From: Planctomycetota bacterium
GTDB lineage: Bacteria; Planctomycetota; UBA1135
Reading direction: 5' to 3'
Length of the DNA stretch: 13,918 bases
Assembly: GCA_014382465.1 (NCBI GenBank)
Contig: JACNJP010000301.1
Coordinates: 1 to 13,918 of the forward strand
Notes under the pieces: model-generated
Database searches by the model: none
What the model was told of the DNA's origin: nothing
The model's input: only the letters and a program-made list of their open reading frames with translations
Shown here: piece after piece, positions 1-6,074 of the stretch
How positions within the stretch are numbered: the stretch's first letter is position 1
How the letters are laid out: each line of letters starts with the position of its first letter
Program-made: the position numbers and the translations under genes

Positions 1-150
1 GGCCGGGTCCGGGGTGGGGGTCGCAGCCCCCGGCCCGCCCCCGCGGCGCACGGGCCCCCGGGAGGCCGGGCGGAGGGCGGCCGGGGGGCACCCCGCCGGG
101 TCGAGGCGCTTCAGGGTGCGGGGGGGGGCGTTGCGCGGTTTGGGGAGGGG
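1..150. other. Suspected low-quality sequence at the window edge
   Basis: The plus strand here is crowded with G-runs, and the LigA frame loses conserved residues by single changes that are C-to-G on the plus strand (GCC to CCC and GGC to CGC codons on the coding strand). This looks like degraded base calls at a contig end rather than evolution. Residue-level statements about ligA beyond about residue 195 should be treated with caution. Confidence 0.55.
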
Positions 151-738
151 GGGCTCGCCCGCCTCCAGCAGGGCCTGGTTGACCCGCTCGAACGCCGGCA
201 GCGGCTGCAGGACCTCGCCGCGGACCTCGAGCAGCTCCGGCGCCTGGCCGCGCAGGCGCAGGGGCACGCCGCCGACCGCGCGCAGGTTCGAGCTGATGTC
301 CTCGCCAGTGGCGCCGTCGCCGCGGGAGAGGCCGCGGACGAAGCCGCCGCGCTCATAGAGGAGCGAGGCCGACACTCCGTCCCACTTGGGCTCGCAGACG
401 TAGCGCCAGCCGGGCGGCTCGCCGGCCAGCCCGCGGCGCACCCGGTCGTGGAAGTCGGCCACCTCGGCCTCGCCGAACAGGCTCTCGATCGAGACCATCG
501 GCACGGCGTGGCCGACGCGATCGAACTTGCTGCCCTCGGGCAGCGGCGCGCCGACCCGCTGGCTCGGGGAGTCCGGCCGGACCCACCCGGGGTGGGCCGC
601 CTCCAGCGCCAGGAGCTCCTGGAGCAGGCGGTCGTACTGGGCGTCCGAGACGGTCGGCCGGGCCAGCACGTAGTAGGCGTGGTCGTGCTCCGCGAGCTCG
701 CGGATCAGCTGCTCGTGGCGCTGGCGCTCGGCGCTCAC
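1..738 (-). CDS. ligA: NAD+-dependent DNA ligase LigA, N-terminal part (cut by window edge)
   Basis: Seals nicks in duplex DNA using NAD+. I read about 246 codons from a GTG start with no stop before the window edge. Visible are the Ia-type N-terminal region (AYY at residues 21-23, followed by SDAQYD at 31-36), the adenylation motif KWDG with the AMP-accepting lysine at about residue 118 (family norm K-x-D-G), the RGDGATGED block at 139-147 and EVRGEV at 171-176. Near residue 200 the conserved F-A-N-P-R-N-A-A-A-G segment is recognisable but damaged (P-R-N-A-P-P-R). After about residue 214 family similarity fades, and I suspect base errors at the sequence end. The GTG overlaps the stop of the upstream gene as GTGA, so the two are translationally coupled. 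The family is about 670 residues long, so only the NAD-binding and adenylation part is here. Confidence 0.88.
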   Translation of the reverse strand, partial: MSAERQRHEQLIRELAEHDHAYYVLARPTVSDAQYDRLLQELLALEAAHPGWVRPDSPSQRVGAPLPEGSKFDRVGHAVPMVSIESLFGEAEVADFHDRVRRGLAGEPPGWRYVCEPKWDGVSASLLYERGGFVRGLSRGDGATGEDISSNLRAVGGVPLRLRGQAPELLEVRGEVLQPLPAFERVNQALLEAGEPPLPKPRNAPPRTLKRLDPAGCPPAALRPASRGPVRRGGGPGAATPTPDPA

Positions 739-1118
739 CCGATCCCGGCTTCGGCCATCAGCTCACCGAGCTCCTTCTCGACCTGGTCCCCCGAACCCGG
801 CGAGAAGATCACCACCAGGCCGGGGGCTGCGAGCTCGGCCAGGCGGCGCAGGGTGGCGGCCGGCAAGACCGGGAGCCGGCCGCCGGTCGGGCTGTAGTAG
901 CCGATCCGGGCCGCGCGCCGCATGCCGTTCACCCGGCCGTTGGCGAGCCCGTTGTCGATCGGGTCCTGGTCGAGGGCGGGGTCGCCGTACTCCAGCCGGC
1001 AGCCGAGGAAGACCCGGCCGTCGTCGGCCTTGACGGTGCAGCCGGCGATCGGGCCCCGGATCACGCGCGAGGTGGCGGCCGCCTGCTCGGCCACGGCGAC
1101 GAGGTTGCGGTCGTCCAT
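735..1118 (-). CDS. Cytidine-deaminase-fold protein with degenerate active site
   Basis: 127 residues. The N-terminal half follows cytidine deaminase: an LVAVAEQAA helix, then AGCTVKADDGRVFLGC at residues 25-40, which matches the strands and the GC of the GCNVEN segment. The zinc and catalytic signature (H/C)-A-E is absent; the region at about 56-66 reads DNGLANGRVNG. The second signature PCxxC is replaced by PAATLR at about 86-91, so both cysteine ligands are lost. It is therefore probably not an active deaminase and may bind a nucleoside or serve a structural role. The GTGA overlap with ligA suggests a shared transcript. No Shine-Dalgarno sits at the normal distance; a GGAGGGAGG run lies about 20 nt upstream. 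The fold assignment is from sequence resemblance only; a chance match is possible. Confidence 0.6.
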   Translation of the reverse strand: MDDRNLVAVAEQAAATSRVIRGPIAGCTVKADDGRVFLGCRLEYGDPALDQDPIDNGLANGRVNGMRRAARIGYYSPTGGRLPVLPAATLRRLAELAAPGLVVIFSPGSGDQVEKELGELMAEAGIG

Positions 1119-1155
1119 GAGGCCCGAAGGATAACCTCCCTCCGGACGCCGGGCC

Positions 1156-1668
1156 TCATGCCGAGCGCCGGCGTCGGCGTGCCCCGCGCCGCGGCGGCTT
1201 GCGCATGGCGCGCAGCGCGTCCTCGAGCTCGATGGGGCGGTCGGTGCCGATCCAGACCGTCTCGCCGTCGTACAGGTTGACGGTCAGGCCGGGACCTTCG
1301 CCTCCCTGCCAGACGGTGACGCCGGGCGCCCTCCGGAGGCCCCAACCGGTCCGTCCCCACGGATAGGCCATGTGGACGTGCCAGTCCTGGAGTTCGGCGC
1401 GCGGGTAGAGCCGGGGCTTGAAGGGGGACAGCCGGACCTGCAGGCCGTCCTTGCGGACCTCGGTGGTCAGTCGGCTGAGCCGGAACCACAGGGCCATCAA
1501 GGCCAGCCCCGTAGCCAGCCAGACCCCGGTGGCGAAGGACACCGGCTCGAGCAAGACGGCGGCGCCCAGGATCAGCACCGCCAGGCCCCAGACGAACTGC
1601 TGCAGACGCCGCGAGGGGTCACGCTGCTCGCGGAACAGCGGCAATTCGTCGGCGCACTCCTCGCTCAT
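1156..1668 (-). CDS. Membrane protein with two N-terminal helices and a PH-like soluble tail (DUF6141-like)
   Basis: 170 residues. A charged N-terminus (about 1-22) is followed by two hydrophobic segments at about 25-42 and 46-62, forming a hairpin in the membrane. The soluble part reads L-T-T-E-V-R-K-D-G-L-Q-V-R-L, then a tryptophan- and glycine-rich stretch (WGRTGWGLRRAPG at about 104-116) and a final strand-helix with WIGTDRP at about 139-145. This order resembles small membrane proteins annotated as DUF6141 or PH-like, as I recall them; function is unknown. The tail is very basic (RRGARRRRR). The ATG at 1668 has TAGAAT eight bases upstream and no Shine-Dalgarno. The next gene on the same strand (the deaminase-fold protein) starts 37 bp after its stop. 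Confidence 0.72.
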   Translation of the reverse strand: MSEECADELPLFREQRDPSRRLQQFVWGLAVLILGAAVLLEPVSFATGVWLATGLALMALWFRLSRLTTEVRKDGLQVRLSPFKPRLYPRAELQDWHVHMAYPWGRTGWGLRRAPGVTVWQGGEGPGLTVNLYDGETVWIGTDRPIELEDALRAMRKPPRRGARRRRRSA

Positions 1669-1676
1669 GGCGACCG

Positions 1677-1682
1677 ATTCTA
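1677..1682 (-). promoter_or_regulatory. -10-like TAGAAT, 8 nt before a start codon
   Basis: TAGAAT on the minus strand matches TATAAT at five of six bases and lies eight bases before the ATG at 1668. No TTGACA-like box is visible 16-18 bp further upstream. The geometry would place transcription initiation at or next to the ATG, that is, a leaderless mRNA. An identical hexamer at the same distance precedes the aminotransferase gene at 5661. Confidence 0.4.
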
Positions 1683-1719
1683 ATGCCTGCGGCCCCGGTT
1701 TTCTCCTCCGCCGTCGGCT

Positions 1720-2133
1720 TCAAGCGTCGCCGTTGCGGTCCGGCGCGGGCTTGTAGCCGGCGAAGGGCACGCGGTTCATCAGCCGCCGGATCCCGGTGAC
1801 CGGGTCCTCCCGCTCCTCTCCGGCACAGGTGACCAGCGCCAGGCGGTCCTCCAGGTCCCGCGGGTCGACCTCGACCTCGCCGGTGGCCTCCAGACCGAGC
1901 ACCTGGAGCACGTACTTGGCCCGCGGCAGGCCGCGCTCGGACCAGTGCAGGGAGTCCCAGCAGGCGGTCCGGCCGACGAAATCGCCCCGGACCACCTCCC
2001 AGCGCATGCCCCAGCGCCGATGCCCCGCCGGGCTGTCGCTCTCGCGCACCTCGGCGACGCGGCACAGGTATTCGCCCGCCGGCACCGACCGCAGGTCCTC
2101 GATGTTGTCCACTCCACTGAAGTCCACTTGCAT
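1720..2133 (-). CDS. DUF669-like protein (phage-type, possible nucleic-acid binding)
   Basis: 137 residues beginning MQVDFSGVDNIEDL. The pattern of VDFS near the start, PAGEYLCRVAEV at 18-29, GRTACWDSLHWSERGL at 54-69 and a C-terminal RVPFAGYKPAP at 121-131 resembles DUF669 proteins, which in phages sit among recombination and single-strand-binding genes. This copy has no phage neighbours, so it looks like a resident chromosomal version. The start at 2133 is fixed by GGAGG seven bases upstream; a longer reading frame beginning at 2253 has no such site and shows composition unlike protein. It lies back to back with the symporter gene at 2283. Role unknown; single-stranded DNA binding is only a guess from the phage relatives. 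Confidence 0.68.
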   Translation of the reverse strand: MQVDFSGVDNIEDLRSVPAGEYLCRVAEVRESDSPAGHRRWGMRWEVVRGDFVGRTACWDSLHWSERGLPRAKYVLQVLGLEATGEVEVDPRDLEDRLALVTCAGEEREDPVTGIRRLMNRVPFAGYKPAPDRNGDA

Positions 2134-2140
2134 TCCCGTT

Positions 2141-2145
2141 CCTCC
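2141..2145 (-). promoter_or_regulatory. Ribosome binding site GGAGG that decides the start at 2133
   Basis: GGAGG seven bases before the ATG at 2133 is one of the few clean Shine-Dalgarno sequences in the window and sets the N-terminus of the DUF669-like protein. Confidence 0.75.
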
Positions 2146-2210
2146 GTTCCCCAAGGCAGACGGCTCCGGCCACCTGGGGATACACCGGAATTCCATCGGC
2201 AGAGGCCGGT

Positions 2211-2239
2211 TTGCCGATTCGCCCCGCTGCCGCCACAAT
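2211..2239 (+). promoter_or_regulatory. Possible sigma-70-type promoter of the symporter gene
   Basis: TTGCCG (2211-2216) and CACAAT (2234-2239) each match the consensus boxes at four of six positions and are exactly 17 bp apart. Initiation near 2246 would give a leader of about 37 nt that contains the hairpin at 2255-2270. The match is modest and such pairs occur by chance. Confidence 0.3.
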
Positions 2240-2254
2240 CGCCGGGCCGCCATG

Positions 2255-2270
2255 CGGGTCGCTCGACCCG
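2255..2270 (+). promoter_or_regulatory. Perfect hairpin CGGGTC-GCTC-GACCCG before the symporter start
   Basis: A six-base-pair GC-rich stem with a four-base loop ends 12 bases before the ATG at 2283. It would lie in the leader RNA, close to where a ribosome lands, and could affect initiation or be a DNA operator for a dimeric protein. No Shine-Dalgarno is present between it and the ATG. Confidence 0.35.
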
Positions 2271-2282
2271 TGGACCGCCGCG

Positions 2283-3845
2283 ATGAAGCTCCCGCTCCGC
2301 CTGCTCCCCTTGCTCCTGCTCCTCATCAGCGCCCCGCTGCTGGCCCAGGACACCGCTGAATCCGCCGTTCCCGCCGCGGTGGACGCCTCCGGCGGCTTCA
2401 GCACGACCATCGACCAGGCCGCCGGCTGGGTGGTCGCCCAGCTGACCGCCGTGTTCTTCGTCGACATCTGGCCGGGAGAGGGCAGCGTGCCGCTGGTGGT
2501 GGCCTGGCTGGTCCTCGGAGCGATCTACTTCACCCTGAGGATGGGCTTCATCAACCTCAAGGGCTTCAAGCACGCCATCGACGTCACCCGGGGCCGCTAC
2601 GACAACCCCAACGACGAGGGGGAGGTCAGCCACTTCCAGGCCCTGGCCTCGGCGCTCTCCGCCACCGTCGGGCTCGGCAACATCGCCGGGGTGGCGATCG
2701 CGGTGAGCCTGGGCGGCCCTGGCGCCATCCTGTGGATGATCATCGCCGGCTTCCTCGGCATGTCCTCCAAGTTCGTCGAGTGCACGCTCGGCCAGAAGTA
2801 CCGCGAGGTCCGGCCCGACGGCCGGGTCATGGGCGGGGCGATGTTCTACCTGTCCAAGGGCCTGGCGGAGCTCGGCCTGGCGCCGCTCGGCAAGGTCCTG
2901 GCGGTGATGTTCGCGGTCATCTGCATCGGCGCCTCCTTCGGCGGCGGCAACACCTTCCAGGTCAACCAGTCGCTCAACGCGGTCAAGGAGACGGTGCCCT
3001 TCCTGGCCGAGAACCGCTGGGTCTACGGCTTGATCATGGCCGGCCTCACCGGGGTCGTGATCATCGGCGGGATTAAGCGCATCGCCCAGACCGCGGAGAA
3101 GATCGTGCCGGCGATGTGCCTGATCTACGTCGCCGCCTGCCTCTACGTGCTCTTCAAGTTCTCCGCCCAGATCCCGGCCGCCTTCGGCTCGATCATCGAT
3201 GGCGCATTCAATCCGTCCGCCGCCTACGGCGGGTTCATCGGGGTCCTGGTCCAGGGCTTCAAGCGCGCCGCCTTCTCCAACGAGGCCGGGGTCGGCTCGG
3301 CCGCCATCGCCCACTCCGCGGCGCGCACCGAGTTCCCGGTCCGCGAAGGGATCGTGGCCCTGCTCGAGCCCTTCATCGACACCATCGTCGTCTGCACCAT
3401 GACCGGCCTGGTGATCGTGATCACCGGGGTCTACGACACGGCCGCCCACCCGGAATTGCTCCACTACGTCACCGACAACGACGGCGCCGGGCTCACCTCG
3501 CAGGCCTTCGGCCAGACGCTGAGCTGGTTCCCCTACGTCCTGTCCGTGGCGGTCGCCCTGTTCGCCTTCTCGACCATGATCTCGTGGAGCTACTACGGGG
3601 AGCGCTGCTGGGCCTGGCTGTTCGGCGACCGCAGCTCGATGATTTACCGGGTCCTGTTCCTGGTGTTCGTGTTCCTCGGCTCGATCATCACCTCGAAGAA
3701 CGTCCTCGACTTCGGCGACCTGATGATCCTCACCATGGCCTTCCCGAACGTGCTCGGCGTGCTGTTCCTGAGCGGCGGAGTGAAGCGCGACCTGAATGTT
3801 TACCTGTCTAAGTTGAAAAACGGGGAGTTCACCGTTTACAAGTAA
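2283..3845 (+). CDS. Alanine/glycine:cation symporter (AGCS family)
   Basis: Imports alanine or glycine across the inner membrane driven by sodium or protons. 520 residues, multiple hydrophobic segments. Family signatures are clear: GLGNIAGVA at 130-138, GGPGA at 144-148, FGGGNTFQVNQS at 219-230 and FSNEAGVGSAAIAHSAA at 331-347. The family is usually near 450-480 residues; the excess is at the N-terminus, where residues 1-22 (MKLPLR plus a leucine-rich stretch ending APLLAQ) look like a cleavable signal peptide followed by about 40 polar residues before the first transport helix. This start keeps the signal peptide; no Shine-Dalgarno precedes it. A small membrane protein begins four bases after its TAA, so the two are probably one transcript. 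Substrate within the AGCS range cannot be told from the sequence. Confidence 0.93.
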   Translation: MKLPLRLLPLLLLLISAPLLAQDTAESAVPAAVDASGGFSTTIDQAAGWVVAQLTAVFFVDIWPGEGSVPLVVAWLVLGAIYFTLRMGFINLKGFKHAIDVTRGRYDNPNDEGEVSHFQALASALSATVGLGNIAGVAIAVSLGGPGAILWMIIAGFLGMSSKFVECTLGQKYREVRPDGRVMGGAMFYLSKGLAELGLAPLGKVLAVMFAVICIGASFGGGNTFQVNQSLNAVKETVPFLAENRWVYGLIMAGLTGVVIIGGIKRIAQTAEKIVPAMCLIYVAACLYVLFKFSAQIPAAFGSIIDGAFNPSAAYGGFIGVLVQGFKRAAFSNEAGVGSAAIAHSAARTEFPVREGIVALLEPFIDTIVVCTMTGLVIVITGVYDTAAHPELLHYVTDNDGAGLTSQAFGQTLSWFPYVLSVAVALFAFSTMISWSYYGERCWAWLFGDRSSMIYRVLFLVFVFLGSIITSKNVLDFGDLMILTMAFPNVLGVLFLSGGVKRDLNVYLSKLKNGEFTVYK

Positions 3846-3849
3846 CGGC

Positions 3850-4065
3850 GTGCTCGCGTCGGCCGCCCTCCCCCACTTCATCGGCCTCGCGCTCGTCGGT
3901 CTCCGCCTGGCCGGCGGCGCCGACGGAGCGGCGGCGGCCGACGCCGGCTCGGTCGTCGCCATGAACCCCTTCGGGGCTGCCTTCGTGGCCGTGACCTGGG
4001 CCGTGCTGGTCGGGCTCAATTTCTGGTGCCTGCGCAAGCTGCTGAAGCACCGAAATCCGTCCTGA
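3850..4065 (+). CDS. Small single-helix membrane protein, candidate symporter accessory subunit
   Basis: 71 residues from a GTG start four bases after the symporter stop. The N-terminal part (1-37) is alanine-rich and hydrophobic, like a signal peptide or anchor. The second part (38-71, beginning at an internal ATG at 3961) is a clean helix, FGAAFVAVTWAVLVGLNFW, followed by a basic tail (RKLLKHR). A 34-residue product from 3961 would look just like the tiny subunits that accompany some secondary transporters; MetS, partner of MetP in Corynebacterium glutamicum, is the known precedent. Neither start has a convincing Shine-Dalgarno; coupling to the symporter stop favours 3850. I do not recognise a named family. 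Position and shape, not homology, suggest the role. Confidence 0.6.
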   Translation: MLASAALPHFIGLALVGLRLAGGADGAAAADAGSVVAMNPFGAAFVAVTWAVLVGLNFWCLRKLLKHRNPS

Positions 4066-4183
4066 GGACCGCAAAGGCTTGCTGGTCAATCGCTTATACA
4101 AAGGGGGGCGGCGTAAAGGCGGACGCCGTTGTGGCCGATAAGGACCACAGATCCTGATTGGGATCGACACTCCCCCTCAAGAA
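4066..4183 (+). other. 118-bp spacer between the symporter pair and the HPt gene
   Basis: No gene seen. It contains an isolated TATACA (4095-4100) without a -35 box at a usable distance, and a small inverted repeat GATCC-TGATTG-GGATC (4150-4165) about 18 bases before the HPt start. Composition is less GC-rich than the flanks. It may hold the promoter of the HPt gene, but I cannot define it. Confidence 0.3.
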
Positions 4184-4552
4184 ATGAGCTCTCCCATCCA
4201 GTCCACGCCGGTCGACGCCAGCCGCCTCCACGAGCTTCGAGACCTCTTCGGTGACGACGCCGAGATCGCCTCGCTCTACCAGGAATTCTTCGTCGAACTC
4301 CCCGACCGAATGAGCTTCCTCACCACCTCCCTGCGGAACGGCATGCCCGAAGGCATCGAACGCACCGCCCACGCCATCTCCGGCAGCAGCGGCAGCCTGG
4401 GCGCGATGTGCGTCCACCGCGCCGCCAAATCGCTGGAGGAGAAGGCCCGCATGGGCGAGGTCGACCACCTGGAGGACCTGATGGTGCTGCTCCAGACCGA
4501 GCTGGACCGGCTCCGCAGCTACCTCAAGCAGGAAGGCCTGCTCGGCGAGTAG
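4184..4552 (+). CDS. Orphan histidine phosphotransfer (HPt) domain protein
   Basis: 122 residues, essentially one HPt four-helix bundle. The phosphorylatable histidine is H63 in TAHAISGSSGSLGA (61-74), preceded by the helix FFVELPDRMSFL and followed by RAAKSLEEKAR (79-89), the usual order of the family. The common lysine after the histidine (H-x-x-K-G) is serine here. Such proteins carry phosphate between the receiver of a hybrid kinase and a response regulator in the cytoplasm. No kinase or regulator gene is in the window, so partners are elsewhere. Its last 34 bases overlap the end of the convergent aminotransferase gene. Confidence 0.85.
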   Translation: MSSPIQSTPVDASRLHELRDLFGDDAEIASLYQEFFVELPDRMSFLTTSLRNGMPEGIERTAHAISGSSGSLGAMCVHRAAKSLEEKARMGEVDHLEDLMVLLQTELDRLRSYLKQEGLLGE

Positions 4553-5661
4553 AAGGACGCCATCGCGCCCACCACCGCGACCCGCATCTCGGCGTCGACG
4601 CCGGGGTGGATCGGCAGGGCCAGCACCTCGCGCGCGGCCCGCTCGCTCTCCGCCAGGTCGCCCTCGGCGTAGCCGAGCGCGGCGAAGCACGGCTGCCGGT
4701 GCAGCGGCACCGGGTAGTAGATCGCGCTGCCGATCCCGGCCTCTTGCAAGGCGGCGCGGAGCTCCTCGCGGCGCGGGACCCGCAGCACGTACTGGTGGAA
4801 GACGTGCCCGGGGGTGACGGTCGGAGCCGTGACCCGGTCGTCCAGGCCGTGATCGGAGAGCAGCCGGCCGTAGTGCTCGGCGGCCTCCCGCCTGGCGGCG
4901 TTGTACTCCAGCAGGTGGTCGAGCCTCTCGAGCAGTGCGGCGGCCTGGAGGCTGTCCTGGCGGAAATTGAAGCCCACCTCGTCATGGTGGTACTGCGTGC
5001 CTCCGCCGTGCTCGCGCAGCCGCCGCATCCGCTCCGCCAGCGCCGGGTCGCGGGTGGTGACGAAGCCGGCGTCCCCGCACGCCCCGAGGTTCTTGGTCGG
5101 GAAGCAGGAGAAGCCGGCCACCGCCCCGAGGCCGCCGCACGGGCCTTCCGGGCTCACCGCCCCGACCGCCTGGGCGGCGTCCTCCACGATCACCACCTCG
5201 TGGCCGGCGGCCTGCTCGACGGCGCGGCGGATGGCCCCGACCTCGGCCGGCTGGCCATAGAGGTGGACCGGGATCACCGCCTTGGTCCGCCGTCCGGCCT
5301 TGGCCGCGGCGGACTCGGGATCCAGGCAGTAGCTGACCGGGTCGATGTCGGCGAAGACCGGGACCGCCCCCAGCCGCGCGACCGCACCCGCGGTGGCGAA
5401 GAAGGTGAAGGAAGGAACGATGACCTCGTCCCCGGCCTCCACGCCCACCGCCTTCAGGGCCAGGACCAGGGCGTCCGAGCCGTTGGAGCAGGCCAGCGCG
5501 TGCTCGACCCCCAGGAAGCGGCACAGGTGGTCCTCGAGCTCGGCGACCTCGGGGCCGTTGATGAAGCGGCCATGATCGAGGATGGCAGCCCAGCGCCGGA
5601 GCAAGGCCTCGCGCTCCCCAGGCCCGAGGTTGTAGCGGATGTCGAAGAACGGGACGCCCAT
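4519..5661 (-). CDS. DegT/DnrJ/EryC1/StrS-family PLP aminotransferase (nucleotide-sugar type)
   Basis: Transfers an amino group, usually from glutamate, onto a keto-sugar nucleotide used for surface polysaccharide or glycan synthesis. 380 residues, typical for the family. Seen: FFDIRYNLGPGE near the start, GRFINGPEVAELE at 31-43, NGSDALVLAL at 60-69, EDAAQAVGA at 160-168 (aspartate 161 contacting the PLP ring nitrogen), GFSCFPTKNLGACGDAG at 183-199 with K190 as the PLP lysine, and GFNFRQDSLQAA at 230-241. It resembles the WbpE/QdtB branch, but the exact sugar cannot be assigned. Start at 5661: the sequence becomes family-like exactly here, and TAGAAT lies eight bases upstream. No other sugar genes are adjacent. 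The gene ends in a 34-bp tail-to-tail overlap with the HPt gene. A membrane-protein gene lies 35 bp upstream on the same strand. Confidence 0.9.
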   Translation of the reverse strand: MGVPFFDIRYNLGPGEREALLRRWAAILDHGRFINGPEVAELEDHLCRFLGVEHALACSNGSDALVLALKAVGVEAGDEVIVPSFTFFATAGAVARLGAVPVFADIDPVSYCLDPESAAAKAGRRTKAVIPVHLYGQPAEVGAIRRAVEQAAGHEVVIVEDAAQAVGAVSPEGPCGGLGAVAGFSCFPTKNLGACGDAGFVTTRDPALAERMRRLREHGGGTQYHHDEVGFNFRQDSLQAAALLERLDHLLEYNAARREAAEHYGRLLSDHGLDDRVTAPTVTPGHVFHQYVLRVPRREELRAALQEAGIGSAIYYPVPLHRQPCFAALGYAEGDLAESERAAREVLALPIHPGVDAEMRVAVVGAMASFYSPSRPSCLR

Positions 5662-5669
5662 CGAGGCAG

Positions 5670-5675
5670 ATTCTA
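5670..5675 (-). promoter_or_regulatory. -10-like TAGAAT, 8 nt before the aminotransferase start
   Basis: Same hexamer and same eight-base distance to ATG as at 1677-1682, again with no Shine-Dalgarno and no recognisable -35 box. It supports the start at 5661 and a leaderless transcript, though the gene could also be read through from 5697-6397. Confidence 0.4.
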
Positions 5676-5696
5676 GGACCGCGCCGGGATCGAGGA

Positions 5697-6074
5697 TCAG
5701 CTCTGGCGCAGACCTTCGGCGTCGATCTTCCGGCTCTCGGCCTCGCGGTAGCGTCTCCGCATCACCGGGTAGAGGCCGAAGCCGAGGCCGAGGCACAAGC
5801 CGCCGATCATGGTCAAGGGATACCAGACGGCGTAGGCCTGCTCGAGGAGGAGGCCGGCGATCCCGAAGAGGGCCAACCCGGCGCCGAGCACACCCTGGAC
5901 CAGGAGCAGGCCGAGGACCAGCCGTCTGCCCTTGCCGCGGGGGGCGAGCAGGCCGCCCGCGACGCCGATGAAGGCGCCCAGGACGCCGACGGCGGCGCCG
6001 CCGAAGGCGCCGACCAGGGTCCCGGTCTGGCTGCTGAACCAGGGGTCCGAGAGGGAACTGAGCAGTCCGAACAT
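5697..6074 (-). CDS. Small polytopic membrane protein coupled to a DUF2089-type regulator
   Basis: 125 residues with three long hydrophobic segments at about 18-44, 51-77 and 82-105; the first two are very glycine- and alanine-rich. The C-terminal 20 residues are charged (RRRYREAESRK) and presumably cytoplasmic. I do not recognise a named family. The ATG overlaps the stop of the upstream regulator gene as TGATG, and AGGAG eight bases before it supplies a ribosome site, so the start is secure. Tight coupling suggests that the regulator controls, or is controlled by, this membrane protein. Confidence 0.78.
   Translation of the reverse strand: MFGLLSSLSDPWFSSQTGTLVGAFGGAAVGVLGAFIGVAGGLLAPRGKGRRLVLGLLLVQGVLGAGLALFGIAGLLLEQAYAVWYPLTMIGGLCLGLGFGLYPVMRRRYREAESRKIDAEGLRQS

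Noticed and set aside
14..358. 114-codon plus-strand frame at the window start
   Set aside because: R/P/G/S-rich shadow of the ligA frame, in a stretch with doubtful bases.
1779..4037. 752-codon minus-strand frame opposite the symporter
   Set aside because: Product is a D/H/E/G-rich string typical of a shadow frame; the plus strand encodes clear AGCS signatures.
4079..4100. TTGCTG and TATACA as promoter of the HPt gene
   Set aside because: Only 10 bp separate the two boxes, too short for sigma-70.
5662..5796. Upstream extension of the aminotransferase to a start at 5796
   Set aside because: The extra residues are R/P-rich with no family similarity and would run into the coding region of the upstream gene.
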